Assembly: GCA_025458675.1 (NCBI GenBank)
Contig: JALORY010000002.1
Coordinates: 1 to 53,078 of the forward strand
DNA length: 53,078 nt
Source: Gammaproteobacteria bacterium
GTDB taxonomy: Bacteria > Pseudomonadota > Gammaproteobacteria > Chromatiales > Chromatiaceae
Reading direction: 5' to 3'
In this document: positions 33,558 through 40,899 of the stretch, piece by piece
Numbering within the stretch: position 1 is the stretch's first letter
How the letters are laid out: every line of letters starts with the position of its first letter
Position numbers and translations under genes: made by a program
The notes under the pieces: model-generated
What the model saw: the letters and a program-made list of their open reading frames with translations, nothing else
Databases searched by the model: none
What the model was told of the DNA's origin: nothing

Positions 33558-34286
33558 ATGGCGCCCGAAGACCTGCTCATCTCCGACCTCCATCTGGCGG
33601 CAGAGCGCCCACGCACGCTGGAGCTGTTTCTGCGCTTCGCCCGCGAGCGCGCCGCGCGGGCGCGCACGCTCTACGTGCTCGGCGACCTCTTCGACGCCTG
33701 GATCGGCGACGACGACGACAGCGCCCTCGCGGTCGCGGTGCGCGGGGCCCTGCGCGCGCTCGCCGACGCGGGCGTGCGCATCCGCTTCCAGGCCGGCAAC
33801 CGGGACTTCCTGGTGGGCGAGCGGTTCGCCGCCGCGACCGGCGTCGAGCTGCTGCCGGAGGCCGCCGTCGTCGACCTCGCCGGCCAGCCGACCCTGCTCA
33901 TGCACGGCGACCTGCTTTGCACCGACGACGTCGACTACCAGCAGGCGCGACGCCTCCTGCGCAGCCCGCCGTTCGTCGCCGACTTTCTCGCCAGGCCCAT
34001 CGCCGCCCGCCTGGCCATCGCGGCGGAGTACCGCCGGCGCAGCGGAGAGGCCACTTCCCTCAAGGCCGAGGACATCATGGACGTGAACGCGGCGGCCGTC
34101 GTCGACGCGATGCGGGCCCACGGCGTGCGGCGCCTGGTTCACGGCCACACCCACCGCCCGGGCCGACACGCCCTCGCCGTCGACGAAGCGCCTGCCGAGC
34201 GGATCGTGCTCGCCCAGTGGCACGAGGACGGGGGCGAGTGCCTGCGCTGCGACGCCGACGGCATCGCCGTCGAGCCCGTGCGCTGA
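33558..34286 (+). CDS. lpxH: UDP-2,3-diacylglucosamine diphosphatase
   Basis: Predicted 242 residues. Calcineurin-like metal motifs in order: SDLH (Asp10, His12), GDLFD (Asp43), GNRDF (Asn81), MHGDLLCTDD near residue 114, and VHGHTHRPG near 194. This is the LpxH type, not LpxI. It releases UMP from UDP-2,3-diacylglucosamine to give lipid X, the fourth step of lipid A synthesis, at the inner face of the membrane. It shows that the organism has an outer membrane with lipid A. Confidence 0.95.
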   Translation: MAPEDLLISDLHLAAERPRTLELFLRFARERAARARTLYVLGDLFDAWIGDDDDSALAVAVRGALRALADAGVRIRFQAGNRDFLVGERFAAATGVELLPEAAVVDLAGQPTLLMHGDLLCTDDVDYQQARRLLRSPPFVADFLARPIAARLAIAAEYRRRSGEATSLKAEDIMDVNAAAVVDAMRAHGVRRLVHGHTHRPGRHALAVDEAPAERIVLAQWHEDGGECLRCDADGIAVEPVR

Positions 34287-34323
34287 CGCGCGGGCTTCGG
34301 GCCTGCCGGGCTCCGGCCTCCCC

Positions 34324-35208
34324 GTGACCGCCGCGAGCACGCGCGTGCGCGACGCGTCTTCGTTCGTGACGCTCCCAAGCGGGCGGCGTCTCGCTTATGC
34401 GGAGGCGGGAGACCCGGACGGGGTGCCCGTCGTCGTGTTTCACGGTCTGCCCGGATCCCGGCTGCAGCAGCACCCCGACGACTCGATCGCCCGCAACGCA
34501 GGCGCATGGCTGATCCACGTCGACCGACCGGGATTCGGCCGCTCGGATCCCTGCCCCGGGCGCACGCTCGACGCCTGGCCGCGCGACGTCGCGGCCCTCG
34601 CGGACGCGCTCGCGCTCGGGCGCTTCGCCGTCGTCGGCCTCTCGGGCGGCGGGCCGTTCGCCCTGGCCTGTGCCGCCCTGCTCGGCGAGCGCCTGACGCG
34701 AGTCGCCGTCGTCAGCGGAGTCGGCTCGCCGGGCTCCATGCCCATGCGCGGCACGACCCTCCCCGTCTGGCTCGCCTTCGGCATGGCTCACGCGAGCCCC
34801 TGGCTGCTCTCGGCCGCGCTCGGGGCGGCGGCGCAGCTGGGGAGGGCGTACCCCGACCGGTACCTGGACGTCGTCGCCTCCCACATGGCCCCGGCCGACC
34901 GGCCGATCCTCGCGCGTCCCGAGGTCCGCGCGATGTACGCCCGCGACCTCCCCGAAGCCTTCCGCCAGGGCACGGGCGCGATGGTCGACGACCTGTCGCT
35001 GCTGTCGCGGCCCTGGGACCTGCCGCTCGAACGGGTGAGCGTTCCGGTCAGGTTCTGGCACGGCGACGCGGACCGGATGGTGCCGGTCAGCGCCGCGCAG
35101 CACCTTGCCGCCGCGACGCCGGGGGCAACGCTGACCCTGTGCCAAGGCGAAGGGCATTTCCTGATCCTCGACCGCTGGGCCGAGGTGTTGCGCTGGGGCG
35201 TTGCCTGA
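34324..35208 (+). CDS. Alpha/beta hydrolase
   Basis: Predicted 294 residues from GTG 34324. Oxyanion-hole motif FHGLPGSRLQQH near residue 39, nucleophile elbow GLSGGG with Ser107, an acidic residue in VRFWHGDADRMVPVSAAQHL near 239, and the histidine in GEGHFLI near 279. No signal peptide. The short lid contains several Trp/Pro. This is the ordinary esterase/lipase-like fold, substrate unknown. It follows lpxH by 38 bases, so it may be the last gene of the ppiA-ppiB-lpxH run. Confidence 0.9.
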   Translation: MTAASTRVRDASSFVTLPSGRRLAYAEAGDPDGVPVVVFHGLPGSRLQQHPDDSIARNAGAWLIHVDRPGFGRSDPCPGRTLDAWPRDVAALADALALGRFAVVGLSGGGPFALACAALLGERLTRVAVVSGVGSPGSMPMRGTTLPVWLAFGMAHASPWLLSAALGAAAQLGRAYPDRYLDVVASHMAPADRPILARPEVRAMYARDLPEAFRQGTGAMVDDLSLLSRPWDLPLERVSVPVRFWHGDADRMVPVSAAQHLAAATPGATLTLCQGEGHFLILDRWAEVLRWGVA

Positions 35209-35381
35209 ACCCGCCGCGAAGTGAGTGATTTGGCTCAGCCGCGCCGCGCGCGGCGCACCGGCTTGACCGGCGCCAGGCCAGGAGCGACGCGTTCGTGCGC
35301 GGCCCACGCCGCAGAGCTATCTTGGATCCGCGGCACACACGGGCTGGCGGGATCGCCCCGCCGACTCTCCTCCTCCGCATT

Positions 35382-35404
35382 CACCCCGGCGCAACGCCGG
35401 GGTG
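35382..35404 (+). terminator. Strong 10-bp hairpin after the hydrolase gene
   Basis: CACCCCGGCG (35382-35391), loop CAA, CGCCGGGGTG (35395-35404), then TTCGTCT. The tail is a poor U-tract, but stem strength is high. The stretch 35209-35490 holds this hairpin and otherwise no gene I can support. Confidence 0.55.
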
Positions 35405-35490
35405 TTCGTCTGCGGTGCTCCGGCACGGGCGCGCGGGGGCGCTGCCGAACTGAAGCTGCAGGTAGGTAGTAACACTAAGGAGAGACAACG

Positions 35491-35613
35491 ATGGCACGGC
35501 GCGCCCGGGCCACTATCGTTGTAATGAGCATTTCCAGCTCGGCGCTCAAGGCGCCTGGCTGCCGGCCGACCGCCCTCCCCTGTCTCTCGCGCCACCGCGG
35601 AGGTGAGAGATGA
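35491..35613 (+). CDS. Tiny ORF coupled to the next small gene
   Basis: A 40-residue frame starting with ATG 35491, with AAGGAG at 35477-35482 eight bases upstream, one of the best ribosome binding sites in the window. It is basic and Cys-containing (MARRARATIVVMS...) with no recognised domain. Its TGA overlaps the ATG of the 35610 gene as ATGA. It may be a leader peptide whose translation opens the second ribosome binding site, or a real microprotein. Coding status is uncertain. Confidence 0.5.
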   Translation: MARRARATIVVMSISSSALKAPGCRPTALPCLSRHRGGER

Positions 35614-35804
35614 CGTACCTGCCCTTCATCGTTCGCACCCACCTCGACCTCACCGCACGCGGCTGGCACCTCGAGCAACTCGAGCGCGGGGCGCCCCCCT
35701 GGGCGCTGGCAGCCTACCGACGCGGCGAGGACGGGGTGCTCCACTACCTGCGGCGCCAGGGCGAGGTCCTCGTGCTCGTGTGCTCGCAGGAAGAGGAGGC
35801 CTGA
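35610..35804 (+). CDS. Small hypothetical protein, 64 residues
   Basis: ATG 35610 with GCGGAGG about seven bases upstream. Sequence is soluble, mixed alpha/beta (MTYLPFIVRTHLDLTARGWHL-like start, then LAAYRRGEDGVLHYLRRQ and VLVLVCSQEEEA). No signal peptide or membrane segment. I do not recognise it. It sits between a terminator hairpin and the convergent DUF455 gene, and is translationally coupled to the 40-residue ORF upstream. Confidence 0.55.
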   Translation: MTYLPFIVRTHLDLTARGWHLEQLERGAPPWALAAYRRGEDGVLHYLRRQGEVLVLVCSQEEEA

Positions 35805-35830
35805 CGCGCGCCGCCTGACCGCAGCGGGTC

Positions 35831-36643
35831 TCAGGTGACCTGGCCGCACATCGCCTGAAGCCGCTCGAGCTCGCTCTCGGAGAAGCCCGCCGCGCGCCGC
35901 GCTTCGAGGTGCAGCGGGCAGCGCAGCTCGCCGCGCAGGAACTCCTCGAGCAGCGCGAAGTAGGTCGGTTCCGGGTCGAGGCCGCGTTGCCCGCAGAGGA
36001 ATCTGAACCAGCGCGTGCCCGCGGCGACGTGGCCGATCTCGTCGCGCAGGATGATCACGAGCAGGTCGGCGGTGCGATCGTCCCCCGCCCGGCGCAGACG
36101 CTGCATGATGCCGGGCGTCACGTCGAGCCCCCGGGCCTCCAGCACGCGCGGCACCAGTGCCATGCGTGCGAGGGGATCGTGCGCGGTGCGGCGCGCCATG
36201 TCCCAGAGTCCGCCGTGCGCGGCAAAGTCGCCGTAGTCGTGGCCGAGCTCGCGCAGCCGATCGCGAAGGAGACGGAAGTGCTCACCTTCTTCCGCCGCCA
36301 CGCCGATCCAGTCGCCGTAGAACGCATCCGGCAGGTCGCGGAACCGGTAGACGGCGTCGCACGCGAGGTTGATCGCGTTGAACTCGATGTGGGCGACGGC
36401 GTGCACCAGGGCGGCACGGCCTTCGGCGGTGCCGAGACTGCGCTTGGGCAGACTGCGCGCGTCCACCAGCGCCGGGCGCGGGGGGCGCCCCGCCTCGACG
36501 ACCTCCGGCAGAATGGCGTCGCAGCCGACCGCCAGCGTGCCCGCGCGCCATGCGTCGCGCAGCGCGATCGCCAGGGCGGACTTGCGCTCCGGATCCGGCT
36601 CGACCAGGCAGGCGTGTGCAGCGGCATAGACGGTTCGACTCAT
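35831..36643 (-). CDS. Ferritin-like DUF455 family protein
   Basis: Predicted 270 residues. DUF455 proteins are helical ferritin-like carboxylate di-iron candidates. The conserved Glu/His run is visible: HIEFNAINLACDAVYRF near residue 85-101, AAEEGEHFRLLRDRL near 116-130 and a later ILRDEIGHVAAGTRWF near 198-213. Each helix pair supplies the E..H ligands expected for a di-iron site. N-terminal segment (PPRPALVDARSLPKR) is the usual DUF455 lead-in. Some members are linked to tRNA or fatty-acid modification, but the reaction is not known here. Confidence 0.88.
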   Translation of the reverse strand: MSRTVYAAAHACLVEPDPERKSALAIALRDAWRAGTLAVGCDAILPEVVEAGRPPRPALVDARSLPKRSLGTAEGRAALVHAVAHIEFNAINLACDAVYRFRDLPDAFYGDWIGVAAEEGEHFRLLRDRLRELGHDYGDFAAHGGLWDMARRTAHDPLARMALVPRVLEARGLDVTPGIMQRLRRAGDDRTADLLVIILRDEIGHVAAGTRWFRFLCGQRGLDPEPTYFALLEEFLRGELRCPLHLEARRAAGFSESELERLQAMCGQVT

Positions 36644-36722
36644 TCCCCACGCTCCTCACGGCACCCGGACGCCACGGCGTCGACGGTGCCCTTCCCCGCG
36701 CCCCGGGGCCCGTAAGCCTTGT

Positions 36723-36731
36723 GTGCTAGAC
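36723..36731 (+). promoter_or_regulatory. Possible extended -10 for the MotA/MotB-like pair
   Basis: TGCTAGACT is a TGn extended -10 with TAGACT (four of six), about 90 bases before the TTG start at 36820. No -35 match; modest support. Confidence 0.35.
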
Positions 36732-36819
36732 TCGCGCCGCCCGACCCGCCGGCGCCGTCCAGGCGGCCGCGTCGCACCCGACCCTGTCGCACGCCCCCCA
36801 GACCCCCGAGGGCAGGACC

Positions 36820-37749
36820 TTGGAAAGCATAAAGCTACGCCGGAACTACAGCCGCAACGTCCTGCTGCGGATGGTCTTCCTGGGCTCGATCGCCGGCGCC
36901 CTCATCCTCTACAACTGGCCCTTCCTGTCGGAGCTCTACCTCAAGCGGCAGGAGACGCCGGTCGGCCTGATCATCAACGGCTTCATCATTGCGCTGTTCG
37001 GGCTCGGCCTGGCGCGGCTCGTGGTCAACTTCGTCTTCTACATGCGGGAAGAAGGTGCCGTCATGCGCTTTCTCTCGAACCTCGAGCGCAGCCCGGACGA
37101 GCCCCTGCGCGGAGTGCCCCGCCGCAGCATGATGGCGCGCCGCTACCTCACGATGCAGGAGCTGCACGACTCGCACACGCCGATCTACCAGAGCGTCCTC
37201 GCCTCGACCGTGGTCGCGAGCGAGAGCAGCCGGGCGAGCTTCCCCAAATACGTCAACAACATCCTGATCCTGCTCGGCGCCTTCGGCACGATCGTGGCGC
37301 TGTCGGTCGCCCTCGTCGGCGCCTCCCAGATGCTCGAGAAGATGGCCAGCGCCTCGGGCGTCGGCACCGTGCTGCACGGCATGTCGACCGCGGCGAACGC
37401 GACGATCACCGCGATCACCTGCTACGTCTTCTTCAGCTACTTCTACCTCAAGCACCTCGACGTCCAGACCCAGCTCATCGGCGCCGTCGAGCAGATCACC
37501 ACCGTCTACCTGCTGCCGCGCTTCCAGGTCCAGACCGACAGCGTGCTGTACGAGTTCACCGGCCTCATCCGCTCTCTGCAGGGTCTCGTGACCCAGATGG
37601 AGCAGTCGCAGCGCGTGTTCGCCGAAGTCGACAAGCACTTCATCAACGTCGCCGAGGCGTACCGCACCCGGGTGCAGTCGCTCAGCGAGGACCTCGAGTC
37701 CATCAAGCACCTGCTGCGCGTGGGATTCCGTCTGAGCGAGCGGGAATGA
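36820..37749 (+). CDS. MotA/TolQ/ExbB-like proton channel protein
   Basis: Predicted 309 residues from TTG 36820 (GAGGG seven bases upstream; no nearby ATG preserves the first helix). Two N-terminal membrane helices (about 17-36 and 49-72), a cytoplasmic stretch of about 70 residues, then two more helices around 143-165 (VNNILILLGAFGTIVALSVALVGA) and 188-208 with the Ala/Gly/Thr face (STAANATITAITCYVFF) typical of the MotA/ExbB ion path. The C-terminus is a coiled helix (LQGLVTQMEQSQRVFAEVDKHF). It is paired with the MotB-like gene by an ATGA overlap. It resembles the motor half of known 5:2 channels but does not match flagellar MotA, TolQ or ExbB clearly. Confidence 0.85.
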   Translation: MESIKLRRNYSRNVLLRMVFLGSIAGALILYNWPFLSELYLKRQETPVGLIINGFIIALFGLGLARLVVNFVFYMREEGAVMRFLSNLERSPDEPLRGVPRRSMMARRYLTMQELHDSHTPIYQSVLASTVVASESSRASFPKYVNNILILLGAFGTIVALSVALVGASQMLEKMASASGVGTVLHGMSTAANATITAITCYVFFSYFYLKHLDVQTQLIGAVEQITTVYLLPRFQVQTDSVLYEFTGLIRSLQGLVTQMEQSQRVFAEVDKHFINVAEAYRTRVQSLSEDLESIKHLLRVGFRLSERE

Positions 37750-38804
37750 GCGCCGACGACGGCTTCATAGAGCTTCGCCTCAACCGGCAGGACGAGCTCG
37801 CCGGCGAGAACTTCTGGCCGTCCTTCACCGACATCATGACCACGGTGGTCATGATCTTCCTGATGGTGATGGTGGTGCTCGTCATGTACAACATGGAGCT
37901 GGTGCGGGACCTGCAGTCCAGCATCGAGAAGGAGCGCATCGCCCAGGAGACCGCGCGCGCGACCGGCGAGGAGAAGGAGAGCATCGCGATGCGGCTGCAC
38001 GCCGCCGAGAACGAGCTCGCCCAGCTGTACGCCCGCCTGAAGCGCAGCGAAGAGGTGCGCAGCCAGCAGCTCGCCGCCATCGAGAAACAGTCCGCGACCC
38101 TGGACGAGCAGAGCAAGTCGCTGCAGCAGCAGGCGGCGCAGATCACCAGTCTGTCGAGCGAGCGCGACGGCCTGCAGCGGCGCAGCGCCCAGCTCGGCAC
38201 CGAGCTGCAGACGGCGACCTCCCAGCTCCAGGCGGTGACGGCGCAGCTGGCGGCCGGCAGACAGGCGACGACGCAGCTCGAGCAGTCGCTGGCGGCGGCT
38301 CAGAGCCGCCAGGACGGGTTGAGCACCGAGCTCGCGGCCGCCCGGACCACGATCGCCGACCAGCGCCGCGAGCTCGACCAGTCGCGCGACAGGCTGCAGA
38401 AGTCCGAGCGCAGCCTCGCGGCGGTGGAGAACGAGTTCAGCGAGCTCAGGATCAAGTACGACAAGCTGGTGCGCCCCGCCCGCTCGCCCGCCGGACGCCA
38501 CGCAGTGGAGGTCCGCTACGGCAAGTCGGGCGGCGGCTACACGATCCGGTTCCGCGAGGGCGACTCGGGCGAGTACGCGGACCTGTCGCGCGACAAGCTC
38601 GAGCAGCGGCTGGCGAAGCTCAAGGCGGAGCACCCGGAGGGCCTGTACGTCCGGGTCGTGATCCCGGACGGCAGCGGGCTGTCGTTCAGCGAGGCCTGGG
38701 AGTTCACGAACCAGATGCACCGCGGCTACGACTACTACTTCCAGGAGGGATCGGCCCCCGGCGCCACCGTGCCGGTACAGATCCCCTCCGGCGGGCAGCG
38801 CTGA
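37746..38804 (+). CDS. MotB/ExbD-like stator partner with long coiled coil
   Basis: Predicted 352 residues from ATG 37746. Short cytoplasmic start, one membrane helix (about 32-52: MTTVVMIFLMVMVVLVMY) preceded by PSFTDIMTT, where the aspartate is placed like the proton-carrying Asp of MotB/TolR. Residues about 60-245 form an unbroken Gln/Glu/Ala/Ser coiled coil. The last 100 residues form a small alpha/beta domain (AVEVRYGKSGGGYTIRF ... GLYVRVVIPDGSGLSFSEAW) rather than an OmpA peptidoglycan-binding domain; NLSxxRA-type anchors are absent. It would make, with the upstream protein, a proton-driven motor reaching into the periplasm. Its load is unknown. Confidence 0.85.
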   Translation: MSADDGFIELRLNRQDELAGENFWPSFTDIMTTVVMIFLMVMVVLVMYNMELVRDLQSSIEKERIAQETARATGEEKESIAMRLHAAENELAQLYARLKRSEEVRSQQLAAIEKQSATLDEQSKSLQQQAAQITSLSSERDGLQRRSAQLGTELQTATSQLQAVTAQLAAGRQATTQLEQSLAAAQSRQDGLSTELAAARTTIADQRRELDQSRDRLQKSERSLAAVENEFSELRIKYDKLVRPARSPAGRHAVEVRYGKSGGGYTIRFREGDSGEYADLSRDKLEQRLAKLKAEHPEGLYVRVVIPDGSGLSFSEAWEFTNQMHRGYDYYFQEGSAPGATVPVQIPSGGQR

Positions 38805-38877
38805 GGGCGGGGCTTGCCCAGGGCCGCCCTCCTCGGGTATGAAGGCGGGCCCGTCTGCCTTGCGTCCCGGTGACTTG

Positions 38878-39654
38878 ATGACCCCGTCCCGCCATCGTCT
38901 GCGTGCCCTGCTCGGCGCTGCCCTCGGTCTCGCCCTTGCCGCACCCGTCGCCGCGGCCACGACGCCCAAGGCGCCGGCCGCGGACGCGAGCCCGACGAAG
39001 ACCACGCAGAAAGCGGCGCAGCAGCGCACGACGGGCAAGGCCACCGCGGGAGCGACCGCCAAGCCACCGCCGAAGGTGACGACGGCGAAGGCCCCGGCCA
39101 AGGGCGCCACCACGCCGGGCCCCGGGACGGCGGCGAAGCCCGCAGCCAGCAAGCGGACCGCCGCCGCCCGCAAGAAGGGACGCGCGGCGCCCGCGGGCGA
39201 CGAGATCGCAGGCGACGGGGTCCTCGAGACCGAGTGCTACCGCCTGACGCGCGGCAAAGGGCGCTGCGAGCCGCAGTGCCTGCCGTACACCCGCTGCCGC
39301 TCGGGCATCACGAGCTGCCGCATCGGCCACGAGAACGGGCCGGTGACCTGGTTCAACTGCGAGCAGGCCCGTGGCAACACGTCGCCGACGCCGGCGGATG
39401 GCCGGGTCCTGGTGCTGGGCCGCAACCCACACAACATGTCCACCGGTCACACGCTCTACGTCGAGCGGACCGAGCCGCGCGGCGATGGACGCTACGATCT
39501 CGTCCTGTCACACACCAACTACGACCGGCGCTGCAACCTCGAGACGAACATGCGCGCCGAGTACGACCCGATCGCCAAGACGATCGACGTCCGCTCCGGC
39601 AAATGGGAGCCGTGGGGCCGCGATCTCCGGGTCTCGGGCTTCATCCACAACTGA
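38878..39654 (+). CDS. Exported protein with histone-like linker and Cys-rich domain
   Basis: Predicted 258 residues from ATG 38878; an upstream ATG at 38839 would add 13 residues ahead of the signal peptide and is less likely. Signal peptide 1 to about 27 (RLRALLGAALGLALAAPVAAA). Residues about 30-105 are Ala/Lys/Pro/Thr repeats (TTGKATAGATAKPPPKVTTAKAP-like), disordered and basic. The C-terminal 150 residues contain at least seven cysteines (ETECYRL, GRCEPQC, YTRCRSG, SCRIG, FNCEQ, RRCNLE), suggesting a disulfide-stabilised domain in the periplasm or outside. It follows the motor pair by 73 bases and could be its periplasmic partner. No family recognised. Confidence 0.72.
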   Translation: MTPSRHRLRALLGAALGLALAAPVAAATTPKAPAADASPTKTTQKAAQQRTTGKATAGATAKPPPKVTTAKAPAKGATTPGPGTAAKPAASKRTAAARKKGRAAPAGDEIAGDGVLETECYRLTRGKGRCEPQCLPYTRCRSGITSCRIGHENGPVTWFNCEQARGNTSPTPADGRVLVLGRNPHNMSTGHTLYVERTEPRGDGRYDLVLSHTNYDRRCNLETNMRAEYDPIAKTIDVRSGKWEPWGRDLRVSGFIHN

Positions 39655-39708
39655 CCGGCCCGCCGGTCGTCACCGCGGTCCCGACCGCCTTCGCCTGGCG
39701 GGCGCGGG

Positions 39709-40137
39709 CTACTTCGCCTGCAGCCGGTAGACGTACTCGGCGAGGGCGAGGATCCGCGCCCGGACCATCACTTCGGGGTCGTAGGGATAGTCGTCAGCCC
39801 GCGGGGCGGCGCTCACCAGATAGTCGGCCCCCCAGATGGGCATCGCGCGCGGCCCGTGCGACTTCACCTCGGCACGACCGTCGATGACCTCGTAGACCCT
39901 CAGCACCGGAAAGACACCGCCGTTGTTCCTCGCGAGCACCGTGAGGTCCGGCACCTTCGCGGTGATCAGGTCGCGATAGGCGCCGTCTCCCTTCCCCGCC
40001 GGCCCGTGGCACGACGCGCAGTTCTCGTCGTACTCGCGCTTCCCGACGTCGTAGGCGCCCGCCGCGATCACAGACGCGACGGGCAATGCGAGCATGACCG
40101 CGCCGAGCAGCGCGGCGTGCGTGCGTGAGGCGTTCAT
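39709..40137 (-). CDS. Small monoheme cytochrome c
   Basis: Predicted 142 residues. Signal peptide 1-26 (LLGAVMLALPVASVIAAG). Heme site C40ASCH44 followed by GPAGKGDGAYRD, and the likely axial methionine in HGPRAMPIWGADY near residue 100. Class I fold, soluble periplasmic carrier. It shares design with the cytochrome at 13224-13586. It lies 54 bases downstream of tsaB on the same strand, so it could be the last gene of that run or have its own promoter. Confidence 0.92.
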   Translation of the reverse strand: MNASRTHAALLGAVMLALPVASVIAAGAYDVGKREYDENCASCHGPAGKGDGAYRDLITAKVPDLTVLARNNGGVFPVLRVYEVIDGRAEVKSHGPRAMPIWGADYLVSAAPRADDYPYDPEVMVRARILALAEYVYRLQAK

Positions 40138-40191
40138 CCTGGTTCCCCCCGATCGACGCGCGGCACGCGCCGCGTGACCGTCGACCGAAGT

Positions 40192-40899
40192 CTAGTTCGG
40201 CGCGGGGGAATGTGGCGGTCGGGCCTTCGTCCACGCCACCTGGTCGCGCAGGTAGACGGGCAGCGCCGAGGCCGCCGGCACGGCACGGCCCGCGACGACC
40301 TCGGCAGCGGCGATGGCCGCGACGTCCTGCGCCCGGCAGTGGACCGCCGACCCGACGTGCCGCAGGCGATCGCCGAGCCGCGCCGCAAGCGCGTCCCCGC
40401 ACACGGCCCAGGCCGACCCGACGGCGTCCCAGCCGCCGCCGGGAGGGAGCGCAATCCCCGCCGCCGCGCACACCCGTTCCTCGCCCACGACGCGCATCAC
40501 GCCGGTGCCGTCGGCCTCGCAGGCCGCCCAGTAGATCTCGCCCATGCGCGCGTCCGCCGCGACGAGGACCCGGGGGTGGCCCGTCTCCCGCAAGTGCCCC
40601 TGCGCCAGCGCCGCCAGCGTCGACACGGCGACCACGGGCAGGTCGACCGCGTAGGCGGTGCCCTGCGCCACCCCGGTTGCGATGCGCACGCCGGTGAAGG
40701 AGCCGGGGCCGCGGGCGAAGGCGAGCGCGTCGAGGTCGCCGATCCGCAGGCCCGCCGCCGCGAGCAGGGCGTCCATCATGGGGAGGATGAGCTCGCTCTG
40801 GCGCTGCGGCTGGACCTCGAAACGCTCGTGCACCGCGCCACCGAGCAGCAGGGCCGCCGAGCACGCCTCGGCCGAGGTGTCGATGGCGAGCAGCTTCAT
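40192..40899 (-). CDS. tsaB: tRNA threonylcarbamoyladenosine protein TsaB
   Basis: Predicted 235 residues from ATG 40899, overlapping the helicase stop by ATGA. ASKHA fold: MKLLAIDTSAEACSAAL start, HERFEVQPQRQSELILPMMDALL, and the diagnostic ARGPGSFTGVRIATGVAQG near residue 68. C-terminal PVYLRDQVAWTKARP is the usual ending. TsaB is the platform protein that activates TsaD in making t6A37 on ANN-decoding tRNAs. Linkage with a DinG-type helicase is seen in other gammaproteobacteria (yoaA-tsaB). Confidence 0.95.
   Translation of the reverse strand: MKLLAIDTSAEACSAALLLGGAVHERFEVQPQRQSELILPMMDALLAAAGLRIGDLDALAFARGPGSFTGVRIATGVAQGTAYAVDLPVVAVSTLAALAQGHLRETGHPRVLVAADARMGEIYWAACEADGTGVMRVVGEERVCAAAGIALPPGGGWDAVGSAWAVCGDALAARLGDRLRHVGSAVHCRAQDVAAIAAAEVVAGRAVPAASALPVYLRDQVAWTKARPPHSPAPN

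Noticed and set aside
35209-35490. tRNA or small RNA gene in the hydrolase-microgene gap
   Set aside because: I see only a terminator-like hairpin; no tRNA cloverleaf or conserved T-loop sequence.
36820-38804. Zorya anti-phage system (ZorAB)
   Set aside because: The MotA/MotB-like pair lacks ZorC, ZorD or ZorE genes and the C-terminus is not OmpA-like. Neighbours are unrelated, so a defence role is not supported.
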